In this document: piece by piece, positions 52,635-61,674 of the stretch | Numbering within the stretch: the stretch's first letter is position 1 | Layout of the letters: the number at the start of each line of letters is the position of its first letter | Source of the DNA: UBA6049 sp965662345 | GTDB lineage: Bacteria > Bacteroidota > Bacteroidia > Flavobacteriales_G > Salibacteraceae | Length of the DNA: 64,000 nt | Reading direction: 5' to 3' | Assembly (NCBI GenBank): GCA_965662345.1 | Contig: CBFIHE010000011.1 | Location: 1-64,000 of the forward strand | Program-made: the position numbers and the translations under genes | The notes under the pieces: model-generated | The model's input: only the letters and a program-made list of their open reading frames with translations | Database searches by the model: none | What the model was told of the DNA's origin: nothing

Positions 52635-54614
52635 TTAAAGTGGTTTAACCTCGTTCAACACCTCTTCATTAATTTCAAAGGTATACTTGGTTCTAAGTTC
52701 TTGAAGCCATGACTCTTCTAGGTAGTTTTGATATCCAGAAGTAACCAATCCTCTAGCCTCATCTAATTCTTTGGGTTGTACGTCAAGTACTTCGTTCACT
52801 TTAATGAGATAAAACCCACTTTCAACAACAGTATGAACTCCTTCTTCCCAAGTGATTTGATTCAAGACGGGCATTTCTTCTGCAGTAAACTTACCCTCTC
52901 GTACATCTACTCCTAGGGCACTGTTCACATTGATTTTTGCAATTACAGCAGAATCTGAAGCCCCATCTTTTAGCATCTGGGATACGGTTTGCAAATTCTC
53001 TTGTGAATCGCATGTGTAAATTGTAGCATCCAAGCGCTTAGGCCACATGAAGTTACTTTTGTTCTCCTCGAAATACGACTCCAAACCTGCTGTATCTTTT
53101 ACAGCCGCTTGCCATACTTTTCTATCCATGAGCTCAAATAAGAGAATACCATCTCTATACTCTTGAACCAAAGCTTTATATGCGGGGTACTTGAGTGGAA
53201 GAATTTCACGTTCGTACTCCAAAATCTTATCCGTTTTGAAAGCTTTGAACGCCTCACTTACCATAATGTCTAATGAAACTGGTTTCTGACGCTTACTTAG
53301 TGTTTCCAAGTATCCAGTAAAATCAGCTTGAGTGATTACAACCTTTTCACCCCTGTAGTTCTTGTCTTTCCAGCTTAATAGCGGTTTAGAAAGCGAACTA
53401 CGTTGTTCTTCAGAGAATGTGTACCCTCCTTGAAAGTAAGTACTATCCATAGATGCGGCAACGGCCTCTAGACTCTTGGTATTTGCTTTAATCTTGTATT
53501 CTACCTCTAGCTTTTTTGCCAAAGCCTCTCTAGAGCCCTGTCCGCGTCTGTCGCGCTCCACACGTTTTTTCAAATCATCGTACTCTTCTTCATAAGAGCC
53601 CATATTCTTCTTTTCTAAACGCTTAATTATATGCAGGCCGTATTGTGTTTCAATAGGCTCGCTTACATCTCCATCATTTTCCAGAGCGAATGCAGCGTTT
53701 TCGAATGAAGCTACCATTCTGCCTGATCCAAACCAAGGTAATTCGCCTGCTCTACCTTTTGAACCACGATCATCTGAATACATGCGAGCTAGTTGACCAA
53801 AGTCTTCTCCTGCTTCTACGCGTGCATATATTTCATTGATTTTCTGGCGAGCTTTTACGACAGTAGCAGAATCAGCATCTGGCTTTACCGCAACCATAAT
53901 GTGAGCCGCTTTCATTTGACCCACAGCTGGCCTTTTGCCGTGTACCTTAATAACATGGTATCCGTACGTAGTTCTAACCGGATTACTTACTTCTCCTACA
54001 GGTGTATTGTATGCAGCCGATTCAAACGGATAAACCATTCGTAAAGCAGAGAAGTAACCTAAATCACCACCGTTGTCTTTGGCAGAAGGATCATTACTGT
54101 TTTCCTTTGCTAATTCTGCAAAATCCTTTCCAGCGCGAGCCAAATCACGTAATTGAATAGCCTTTCTGAAGGCCTTTAGCGTATCTGCTGGAGAGGCATC
54201 TTCAGAAACCGTTATTAGTATGTGGCTGGCGTGCACATCTTCTTTCAAACGGTTATATGCTTCTTTTACCAAGCTTTCTGCATACTCTCTGTCTACCAAG
54301 TACGGTGCTGCTAATTGATCAACATATCCTTTTAGCTCTTTTTGGTACTTAGGAATGGTATCCAACCCTAGAGCTTCTGCTTCTTTTACCTTGAGCTTGT
54401 AGTTCACAAAAAGCTCCATGTACTCTTGAGGAGTTTTCTGCTCTATATTTTGGCTAACGTTATTGTTTTTGTTGTAAACGGCTTCAAATTCGGCCTTAGT
54501 CACCATTTCATCCTCTACGGTTAAAATAACTGGACTTGTAGACTTCTTTTGTGCCTGAACTGCTGTTAAGCCGAATACAATGCCGACTGTCATGAGAAGG
54601 ATTGATCTAGTCAT
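52635..54614 (-). CDS. Periplasmic PpiC-type peptidyl-prolyl isomerase
   Basis: The 659-residue product has a signal peptide (near VQAQK), SurA-like N-terminal domain, and two parvulin domains (HASHILITVSEDASP, LAKENSNDPSAKDNGGDLGYFSA in part; KAAHIMVAVKPDAD, LARMYSDDRGSKG). A further 280 residues form a helical/mixed C-terminal region with a third partial repeat near YFEENKSNFMWP. It heads the chaperone operon, 2 bases before the lipoprotein, and follows guaB by 30 bases. Confidence 0.85.
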   Translation of the reverse strand: MTRSILLMTVGIVFGLTAVQAQKKSTSPVILTVEDEMVTKAEFEAVYNKNNNVSQNIEQKTPQEYMELFVNYKLKVKEAEALGLDTIPKYQKELKGYVDQLAAPYLVDREYAESLVKEAYNRLKEDVHASHILITVSEDASPADTLKAFRKAIQLRDLARAGKDFAELAKENSNDPSAKDNGGDLGYFSALRMVYPFESAAYNTPVGEVSNPVRTTYGYHVIKVHGKRPAVGQMKAAHIMVAVKPDADSATVVKARQKINEIYARVEAGEDFGQLARMYSDDRGSKGRAGELPWFGSGRMVASFENAAFALENDGDVSEPIETQYGLHIIKRLEKKNMGSYEEEYDDLKKRVERDRRGQGSREALAKKLEVEYKIKANTKSLEAVAASMDSTYFQGGYTFSEEQRSSLSKPLLSWKDKNYRGEKVVITQADFTGYLETLSKRQKPVSLDIMVSEAFKAFKTDKILEYEREILPLKYPAYKALVQEYRDGILLFELMDRKVWQAAVKDTAGLESYFEENKSNFMWPKRLDATIYTCDSQENLQTVSQMLKDGASDSAVIAKINVNSALGVDVREGKFTAEEMPVLNQITWEEGVHTVVESGFYLIKVNEVLDVQPKELDEARGLVTSGYQNYLEESWLQELRTKYTFEINEEVLNEVKPL

Positions 54615-54644
54615 GCTTGAATTTTTAGTTTGGTATGTAAACGA

Positions 54645-56117
54645 TTATTTTCTTGAGTAGTTTGGTGCCTCTCGCGTAATAGCTACATCATGAGGATGAC
54701 TTTCCGCTACACCCGCTGACGTAATCTTCACGAACTGTGCTTTCTTAAGCGCCTCAATATCTTTAGCCCCGCAGTAGCCCATTCCAGCGCGTAACCCACC
54801 AATTTGCTGGTACATTACTTCAGCTAAATATCCTTTGTAAGGTACTCGTCCAGAGATTCCTTCTGGAACTAGTTTCTTGATATCGTCTTCCGCATCTTGA
54901 AAGTAACGGTCTTTAGAACCTTTCTGCATGGCTTCTATAGAACCCATTCCTCTGTATGCTTTAAACCTTCTTCCCTCATACAAAATGGTTTCACCTGGTG
55001 ATTCATCTGTACCCGCAAATAATGAACCAGCCATAACCGAGTCTGCACCAGCAGCCAATGCCTTTACAATGTCGCCCGTAAAGCGAACACCTCCATCAGC
55101 AATGAGCGGAATACCATCTTTTTCTAATTCCTTAGCTACTTCCATAACAGCACTTAATTGAGGTACACCCACTCCAGCTATTACACGTGTAGTACAAATA
55201 GAACCTGGACCAATACCTACCTTTACCGCATCGGCTCCATTATCTACTAATAGTCTTGCAGCCTCGGCTGTAGCTATATTGCCTATAACCACATCAATAG
55301 AAGTAAATTTTGATTTAACAGCTTGTAGTGCTTTAACCACGCCTTGGCTATGACCATGAGCTGTATCAACAACCACCGCGTCTACGCCTGCTTTAACCAA
55401 AGCCTCAACCCGCTCTAACATATCTCCTGTAATGCCTACTGCTGCAGCAACGCGCAACCTTCCGTATTCATCTTTACAGGCATGCGGTTTGATCTTTGCC
55501 TTGATAATATCTTTAAAGGTGATTAGACCTGTTAATTTACCATCGTTGCTAACAACGGGTAATTTCTCAATTTTATGCGATTGAAGTATTTCTTCTGCTT
55601 GCGTAAGGTCTTCTGAATTGTTAATCGTAACAATCTCTCCAGAAGTCATCACATCGGCAATGCCTCTGCCCATTTTCTTTTCAAAACGCAAATCTCTATT
55701 CGTAACAATTCCAACCAAGGTGTTGCTTTCATCTACTACAGGAATACCACCAATAGAATGCTCTTTCATTAAGCTTAGAACATCGCCTACTGTAGCACTC
55801 TTATGCACCGTAACAGGATCTTGAATCAAACCATGCTCAGAACGCTTTACTTTACGCACTTCAGCCGCTTGCTTTTCAATGCTCATGTTTTTGTGAAGCA
55901 CTCCTATGCCGCCTTCCTGAGCTATGGCAATAGCCAATGCAGATTCTGTAACGGTATCCATTGCAGCCGATACGATTGGTGTATTGAGGGTAATATTCTT
56001 GGAAAAACGAGTGGTAATTTTAACATCTCGGGGAAGCACCTCTGAGTAAGCGGGAATTAATAGGACATCATCGTAGGTTAAATACTCGCCTCTTATTTTG
56101 GAATCGAAATGTGACAT
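54645..56117 (-). CDS. guaB: IMP dehydrogenase
   Basis: The 490-residue product has the complete IMPDH barrel with active-site Cys308 in GSICTTR, flap GMGS, and two CBS domains between about residues 95 and 205 (SIGGIPVVDE, KIEKLPVVSNDG). It oxidises IMP to XMP, the committed step to GMP. Its -7 box is at 56155-56162. The parvulin gene follows 30 bases downstream and may be read through. Confidence 0.97.
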   Translation of the reverse strand: MSHFDSKIRGEYLTYDDVLLIPAYSEVLPRDVKITTRFSKNITLNTPIVSAAMDTVTESALAIAIAQEGGIGVLHKNMSIEKQAAEVRKVKRSEHGLIQDPVTVHKSATVGDVLSLMKEHSIGGIPVVDESNTLVGIVTNRDLRFEKKMGRGIADVMTSGEIVTINNSEDLTQAEEILQSHKIEKLPVVSNDGKLTGLITFKDIIKAKIKPHACKDEYGRLRVAAAVGITGDMLERVEALVKAGVDAVVVDTAHGHSQGVVKALQAVKSKFTSIDVVIGNIATAEAARLLVDNGADAVKVGIGPGSICTTRVIAGVGVPQLSAVMEVAKELEKDGIPLIADGGVRFTGDIVKALAAGADSVMAGSLFAGTDESPGETILYEGRRFKAYRGMGSIEAMQKGSKDRYFQDAEDDIKKLVPEGISGRVPYKGYLAEVMYQQIGGLRAGMGYCGAKDIEALKKAQFVKITSAGVAESHPHDVAITREAPNYSRK

Positions 56118-56154
56118 ACCGTGTTCTTTTTTGCGCTTAAAGAATAAAATTGAG

Positions 56155-56162
56155 CAAAAGTA
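56155..56162 (-). promoter_or_regulatory. -7 element of the guaB promoter
   Basis: TACTTTTG on the minus strand fits TAnnTTTG, 37 bases before the ATG. No good TTG at the usual distance. Confidence 0.45.
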
Positions 56163-56228
56163 AGTAAACGAGGTCGTGTGGTAGTGATAAGGAAGTGTTA
56201 AGATGTGTTGTTTTGAACGTGTTGTTCA

Positions 56229-58322
56229 CTACCTCAATAAAACAACCGATCCTCTTTTAATCAGCTCGTCTCCAGCTAGATTCACAACGCGAAGCTCCCA
56301 AGCAAAAATATTAGTACCAGAGGTAGTTCCGTTGTAACTACCATCCCAGCCTTTATCAGGGTCTGTGGTTTCAAATACCATAGTACCAAATCTGTCGAAT
56401 ATCTTGAAAGAATACTGCGTGAAATCTGCAAATGACATAACGGGTATAAATACCCTGTTGAAACCAAAAGGTCTAAATGCAGATGGAACAAATATTTTGG
56501 CATTATCACCTAGGCAAATGACGTTTGAATAACTCTCTGACCTAAAACCGTTCACATTCCCATCTGCTTCTGTTGCTCGAATAATGTAGCAAACCTGAAG
56601 TCCTTGATCCATTAACGGAGTCATGTCTTCATCAAAATTGCTGCCATTTGCACCCATAGTGATGGCGGGTATCAATTCTTGCTGCTTATTAAGTATGCGG
56701 TAGACTTCATATTCAAATACTCCAGATCCAGCCGAATCCCATCCCAGATATGAAGTCCAGTCCATGGTGTTGAGGTAAGTGATTTTATTGAACTCGCCTC
56801 GTAGATATATGGTCTTAGCAATGTTTGAAGAGGCCAAAACAAACTCGCATGAATCCATTATATCTATGTAGTAATAGTAGTCTGTTTCTGTTACTCTGGC
56901 AGATGTATCTGATAAACTGATTGTGGGCAACCCAGAAAATGGAATACGATTAACCTCAAAATACGGTCCATTCAATGACAAAGACCTTTTCAAAGAATAG
57001 AAATTCGCGTTAATAGAAGAGTCTGTTACTGCATTTACTAGAACACGGTCGTTATCTACCACAGTAGCGTTGATGAGATAATGAATAGAGGGAACAATTG
57101 TACCAGCAGCAGCAGGGCAAGCTACATTAGATGAACTCGTTTTTGTTCTTCCTGGACTTGCAGCTCTTGCTATGTAACAATAGTCGTTGGTTAAATCAAC
57201 TCCCTGGTGTGTGTAAGTTGAGTCTGGATAAGCAACGCTATCTATGCGAATAAATGGCCCTGAGTTAATACTCACCAAAATCTCATAATGCGAAATACTA
57301 TCCCAGCCAATGTAATGCTGCCAGGTTAAAAAGTTTTGGTTTCCGCAATAATCTGGAACCACTTCTAAAAAAACTGTTCTATGCCAACCTTCAATGCTAC
57401 TTACATTAGACTCAGGAGGGTTCCCTTTCAAACATGTATCAAAAGCAGCCGCACCGTATTGTCTTGCGCCCAAATTTCCAGATGCGAGGGTATCCACATA
57501 ATTCGTATTCATTCTACCTATTGTGGAATCAATAACAATATTTTGCTGCGCAATTAGGTCTCTAAAAATAATTTGATACCCTCTGGTATCACCAGAAGCA
57601 GACGGTTGCCAACCTAGAATCAAATCACCAGTTACTGGGTCAACAGAAACCGAATCAAATGGAGGGATTTCTGGTGAAGTATTGTCTTCAAAAAGTTGCT
57701 CTATCACTGCCGAAGAAGAAACACAATTACCTTGCGTATTAGATATCTCAACCTTATAGGCAATATCTTCTGAACATACCTTAAAGCTATCAATAAACTG
57801 TCTATTTCCCAATGGTCTTGTACCGATCAATTGCCAGGGGGTTCCTGCTCCCATTCTCCGATAAACCTCAAAATTTGCCGCATCACCAGGTAAGCCTCCT
57901 GTTACTGTTGCGTTCCATCCTACTCTTGCCGTACTGTCTGTAGTATTTACAAACTGAGGCAACATAGACCTAAGTGTTCCCTGCGGTGCAGATGATGTAT
58001 CTTGGATTCCAGAACTGATGTATATCGTTCTTACTCGATAAAACCACAATCCTAAATTCGCATTCACCGTATGGGTATATGATGAAGTAGTTATAACGGG
58101 AACGGTAATGTCTGTAAATGGTCCAGTTTGATTATTACTCACTTGGAGTAAATAGGCAAAAAACTGACCATTAGGATCAGTGGGTGGAGTCCAAGTTAAT
58201 GTAACATTACCTGTAGCTTCATCTACTGAAATGCAATGAACCGTTGGTGCATTCACCTGTGCTTGAGTGGTTAACCAACCCAACAATACAGCAAACAGAA
58301 GAAAAAAGTTTTTCACGTACAT
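56229..58322 (-). CDS. T9SS type B sorting domain protein with fibronectin type III modules
   Basis: The 697-residue product has a signal peptide (cleavage near TTQAQ). Then come several fibronectin type III-like repeats of about 90-100 residues each, with recurring W(x)GWDS blocks: VTLTWTPPTDPNG, VGWNATVTGG, LGWQPSASGD, NFLTWQHYIGWDS, SYLGWDSAGS. The last 90 residues are a gliding-motility-associated (type B) sorting domain: KIFVPSAFRPFGFN, YSFKIFDRFGTMVFE, GWDGSYNG and a final short strand. It is predicted to be a surface adhesin or part of the gliding/cell-surface machinery. Monocistronic. Confidence 0.88.
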   Translation of the reverse strand: MYVKNFFLLFAVLLGWLTTQAQVNAPTVHCISVDEATGNVTLTWTPPTDPNGQFFAYLLQVSNNQTGPFTDITVPVITTSSYTHTVNANLGLWFYRVRTIYISSGIQDTSSAPQGTLRSMLPQFVNTTDSTARVGWNATVTGGLPGDAANFEVYRRMGAGTPWQLIGTRPLGNRQFIDSFKVCSEDIAYKVEISNTQGNCVSSSAVIEQLFEDNTSPEIPPFDSVSVDPVTGDLILGWQPSASGDTRGYQIIFRDLIAQQNIVIDSTIGRMNTNYVDTLASGNLGARQYGAAAFDTCLKGNPPESNVSSIEGWHRTVFLEVVPDYCGNQNFLTWQHYIGWDSISHYEILVSINSGPFIRIDSVAYPDSTYTHQGVDLTNDYCYIARAASPGRTKTSSSNVACPAAAGTIVPSIHYLINATVVDNDRVLVNAVTDSSINANFYSLKRSLSLNGPYFEVNRIPFSGLPTISLSDTSARVTETDYYYYIDIMDSCEFVLASSNIAKTIYLRGEFNKITYLNTMDWTSYLGWDSAGSGVFEYEVYRILNKQQELIPAITMGANGSNFDEDMTPLMDQGLQVCYIIRATEADGNVNGFRSESYSNVICLGDNAKIFVPSAFRPFGFNRVFIPVMSFADFTQYSFKIFDRFGTMVFETTDPDKGWDGSYNGTTSGTNIFAWELRVVNLAGDELIKRGSVVLLR

Positions 58323-58352
58323 CCGAAACGAAATTGGAGTCTTTTTCTTTTA

Positions 58353-59303
58353 TTAAAAGTCAAAATTCTCTCCTAGCAGTTGTGTTTTGGCCTCTCTGTA
58401 TTCTGATAAGATCTCGTTAAAAACCTGCTTAGCTGGCTTTACTTCGTTGATTAAAGCTGCTATTTGACCAATCTCTAATTCACCCTCTTCTAGGTCTCCT
58501 TCAAACATGCCTTTTTTGGCTCTCCCTCTTCCGAGAAGATCTGCCAGTTCATCTTTTGTCGCCTTGTTTTTATAGGCCTCTACTACCTTGGCATAAAACG
58601 GGTTTTTAATCAACCGAACAGGAACAAGCTCTTTCAATGTTAATTCTGTACCTCCTTCACCCGTTTCAACTATGGTATTTTTAAAGTTATTGTGGGCAGA
58701 TGACTCTTCTGTAGCAGCAAAACGAGAACCTATTTGTACCCCCTCTGCTCCTAACGCCATGGCTGCCAACATACCTCTACCCGTTCCAATACCTCCCGCT
58801 GCGATTACGGGAACAGAAACCGAACGTACCGCATGTGGTATTAATACCATACTAGTAGTTTCCTCTCTACCATTGTGACCACCCGCTTCAAAACCTTCTG
58901 CTACGATAGCGTCACATCCAGCAGCCTCAGCTTTTTGAGCAAATTTGGCACTACTCACCACATGCACAACCTTAATTCCGTGCTCTTTTAATTTTGGAGT
59001 ATGCGTTTTGGGGTTACCTGCAGAAGTAAATACTACGGGAACATTGAAGTCAATAATTGTCTGAATATGCTCTTCTATGTTCGGATAAAGCAGGGGTAAG
59101 TTTACTGCAAAAGGCTTCTTTGTGGCTTCTTTACATTTTGCAACATGTTCTCGCAACACCTCAGGATACATGCTTCCAGAGCCAATAATCCCAAGTCCGC
59201 CTGCATTGGATACAGCAGATGCCAATTGCCAGGGAGAGCACCAAATCATGCCTGCCTGAATAATCGGATACTGGATTCCAAATAACGCTGTAATTCGATT
59301 CAT
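58353..59303 (-). CDS. Nitronate monooxygenase (NMO/2-nitropropane dioxygenase family)
   Basis: The product, 316 residues from the ATG at 59303, is a TIM-barrel FMN enzyme: PIIQAGMIWCSPWQLA near the start, the phosphate-binding GGIGTGRG and MALGAEGVQIGSRF, and AGGHNGREE with the likely catalytic His. Members oxidise nitronates; the same fold includes FabK enoyl-ACP reductases, but GGHNGRE favours NMO. The frame continues to 59381, but a promoter lies in that segment, so I use 59303 (MNRITALF); Met at 59309 is an alternative. Physiological role is not clear. Confidence 0.82.
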   Translation of the reverse strand: MNRITALFGIQYPIIQAGMIWCSPWQLASAVSNAGGLGIIGSGSMYPEVLREHVAKCKEATKKPFAVNLPLLYPNIEEHIQTIIDFNVPVVFTSAGNPKTHTPKLKEHGIKVVHVVSSAKFAQKAEAAGCDAIVAEGFEAGGHNGREETTSMVLIPHAVRSVSVPVIAAGGIGTGRGMLAAMALGAEGVQIGSRFAATEESSAHNNFKNTIVETGEGGTELTLKELVPVRLIKNPFYAKVVEAYKNKATKDELADLLGRGRAKKGMFEGDLEEGELEIGQIAALINEVKPAKQVFNEILSEYREAKTQLLGENFDF

Positions 59304-59324
59304 GACCATTTTTTGGATTGGCTG

Positions 59325-59353
59325 CAAAAATAAGGGTTCGATATAGATACCAA
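59325..59353 (-). promoter_or_regulatory. Promoter of the nitronate monooxygenase gene
   Basis: On the minus strand TTG (59351-59353), an 18-base spacer and TATTTTTG (59325-59332) match the Bacteroidota consensus. The box is 21 bases before the chosen ATG. Confidence 0.65.
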
Positions 59354-59384
59354 GCGTTATCCCTAAATCATTCATTAACATTAC

Positions 59385-59392
59385 TATATTTG
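59385..59392 (+). promoter_or_regulatory. -7 element for the DUF6089 gene
   Basis: TATATTTG fits TAnnTTTG, 20 bases before the ATG at 59413. It faces away from the divergent nitronate monooxygenase promoter. Confidence 0.5.
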
Positions 59393-59412
59393 CTACACCT
59401 TAAATCTTCTTA

Positions 59413-60309
59413 ATGGAACGATCTACCCTTTTTACGGCATTCATGCTGCTTGCATGTATTGTGTCTGGTCAGGCCTTTAAATGGGACTTGGGCGGGCAAG
59501 CTGGTATATCCAACTACTTTGGGGATTTAGCTGAAAGTACTGGTTCAAATTCATTCAAAGTCTACCAAGAAAACACCCGATACACATTTGGTGCCATGGC
59601 TAGGGTGCGCATGGCGTACCGATTTGGGATCAATTTCCAGTTAAATTACCTTGCAATCTCTGGAGCCGATAGCCTAAATCCAAATTCAGATAGAACAGAT
59701 AGAAACTTGAGTTTCCGCAACAACATGATTGAAGCGGCAGCAAGGTTTGAATACTATCCTTTGGTATTTAACGACTTAGGCGGTAAAATGCGTTATGTAG
59801 CAGACCTTCACTTTGTAGTTTTTGCGGGTCTCGGCTTCACCTACAGTGCTCCCCAAGCAGAATACAACGGGAGCTGGGAGAATTTACGCCCTTTGCAAAC
59901 AGAAGGCGTTTCTTACAGCGCCATGCAGCCAGTGATTCCATTGGGCATTGGAACGTTTATAACGTTTAAAGGAAGAAGCGGAAAAATTAGAAGGCACCGT
60001 ATAGGTATCGATGTATCATATCGCCTAGCGTTTACAGATTACCTAGATGATGTGAGTACGAGTTATGTTGATAATGCAGACTTAAGAGTTTCTCAAGGTG
60101 ATATGGCTGCCGACTTGGCAGACAGGAGAGAAAATACATCTGGCTCTGCGGGGGGGATTCGCGGAAACCCAGAAGACAATGACGGATACGGAACAATCAC
60201 CATCAGTTACAGCTATGTGATTGCTACTGGAAGAGGTAATTTCTACCGTCCTAAATACAATTACATCTACGGAAATTCTCCAGCAGCAAAGCGCAGGACG
60301 AAATTCTAA
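59413..60309 (+). CDS. DUF6089-like outer membrane protein
   Basis: The 298-residue product begins with a signal peptide (cleavage near VSGQA) and GGQAGISNYFGDLAES, a block common to DUF6089 proteins. It then shows alternating strands with aromatic ends, as in small outer-membrane barrels, and a basic tail that ends RPKYNYIYG and a KRRTKF motif. Related proteins in gliding Bacteroidota are abundant in the envelope. A stretch around residues 225-255 rich in Asp, Ala and Gly looks like an insertion. Function unknown. Confidence 0.78.
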   Translation: MERSTLFTAFMLLACIVSGQAFKWDLGGQAGISNYFGDLAESTGSNSFKVYQENTRYTFGAMARVRMAYRFGINFQLNYLAISGADSLNPNSDRTDRNLSFRNNMIEAAARFEYYPLVFNDLGGKMRYVADLHFVVFAGLGFTYSAPQAEYNGSWENLRPLQTEGVSYSAMQPVIPLGIGTFITFKGRSGKIRRHRIGIDVSYRLAFTDYLDDVSTSYVDNADLRVSQGDMAADLADRRENTSGSAGGIRGNPEDNDGYGTITISYSYVIATGRGNFYRPKYNYIYGNSPAAKRRTKF

Positions 60310-60329
60310 TTGCTTTTACCTTATTTAAG

Positions 60330-60359
60330 TTGGTTGGCTTGAGGCTAATTCTAACTTTG
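60330..60359 (+). promoter_or_regulatory. Promoter of glyA
   Basis: TTG at 60330-60332, a 19-base spacer and TAACTTTG at 60352-60359 fit the consensus. The box ends 20 bases before the ATG. Confidence 0.65.
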
Positions 60360-60379
60360 TTCACCCAATACATTGAGAG

Positions 60380-61651
60380 ATGAACAGAGATGAATCTTTA
60401 TTTTCTTTAATTGAGCAAGAGCGCGAGCGCCAAGTTTCGGGTATAGAGCTTATTGCCTCAGAAAATTTCGTGAGCAATCAGGTGCTAGAAGCCATGGGCT
60501 CGGTACTTACCAACAAATACGCAGAAGGATATCCTGGTAAGCGCTATTATGGCGGTTGCGAAGTGGTAGATTTGGTAGAGCAAATGGCCATTGACCGTCT
60601 TAAAGAACTTTTTGGAGCGGAATATGCCAACGTGCAACCTCACTCTGGAGCCCAAGCTAATGCAGCCGTTATGCTAGCCTGTTTGAAACCTGGTGATCCT
60701 ATTTTGGGCTTTGATCTCTCTCACGGTGGCCACCTAACACATGGCTCACCCGTAAACTACAGTGGTAAATTCTACCAACCCCATTTTTACGGTGTAGAAG
60801 AAGAAACTGGACTCATAGATTTTGATAAGGTTCTAGAAAAAGCATTAGAAGTAAAACCCAAGATGATTATTTGTGGTGCTTCTGCTTACTCACGCGATTG
60901 GGATTATGCCAAACTGCGCAAAGCAGCAGATGAAGTAGGAGCGCTACTATTGGCAGACATCTCCCACCCATCTGGATTGATTGCTAAAGGCATTTTGAAC
61001 GATCCAATCAAGCATTGCCACATCGTAACTTCTACAACTCACAAAACGTTGAGAGGTCCGCGTGGGGGAATCATTATGATGGGCCAAGATTTTGAAAACC
61101 CGTTTGGGTTGAAAACGCCCAAAGGAGAACTTAGAATGATGTCTGCCGTGCTCAATTCAGGTGTATTCCCTGGTACGCAAGGTGGTCCGCTTGAGCACGT
61201 TATTGCCTCAAAGGCTGTAGCGTTTGGAGAAGCACTTACCGATGAGTACATGCAATACACCCTTAAAATGGTAAAAAATGCACAGGTTATGGCAGAAGAA
61301 TTCGTTGCCAGAGGGTACGATGTAATCAGCAAGGGAACAGACAATCATTTAATGCTCATAGACTTACGCAGTAAAAATGTTACGGGTAAAGATGCGGAAC
61401 AAGCGTTGGTAAAAGCACACATTACCGTGAATAAAAACATGGTACCGTTTGATGACAAGAGTCCGTTCGTTACTTCTGGAATTCGCGTAGGAACAGCAGC
61501 TATTACCACGCGCGGGTTGTTAGAATCAGATATGCCACAGATTGTGGAATACATAGACGATGTAATTCAAAACCACGAAAACGAAACACAATTAAACGCG
61601 ATTAAGGCATCCATCAACGGTTGGATGAACGATAAACCTTTGTTCGCATAA
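60380..61651 (+). CDS. glyA: Serine hydroxymethyltransferase
   Basis: The 423-residue product is a standard SHMT: ELIASENFVS at the start, GKRYYGGCEVVD, PHSGAQAN, DISHPSGLIAKG and the PLP Lys222 in TTTHKTLRGPRGG. It converts serine and tetrahydrofolate to glycine and 5,10-methylene-THF. It has its own promoter; fumarylacetoacetase follows after 23 bases and is likely co-transcribed. Confidence 0.97.
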   Translation: MNRDESLFSLIEQERERQVSGIELIASENFVSNQVLEAMGSVLTNKYAEGYPGKRYYGGCEVVDLVEQMAIDRLKELFGAEYANVQPHSGAQANAAVMLACLKPGDPILGFDLSHGGHLTHGSPVNYSGKFYQPHFYGVEEETGLIDFDKVLEKALEVKPKMIICGASAYSRDWDYAKLRKAADEVGALLLADISHPSGLIAKGILNDPIKHCHIVTSTTHKTLRGPRGGIIMMGQDFENPFGLKTPKGELRMMSAVLNSGVFPGTQGGPLEHVIASKAVAFGEALTDEYMQYTLKMVKNAQVMAEEFVARGYDVISKGTDNHLMLIDLRSKNVTGKDAEQALVKAHITVNKNMVPFDDKSPFVTSGIRVGTAAITTRGLLESDMPQIVEYIDDVIQNHENETQLNAIKASINGWMNDKPLFA

Positions 61652-61674
61652 CTTAAGTAAAGCGTAAATCAAAA

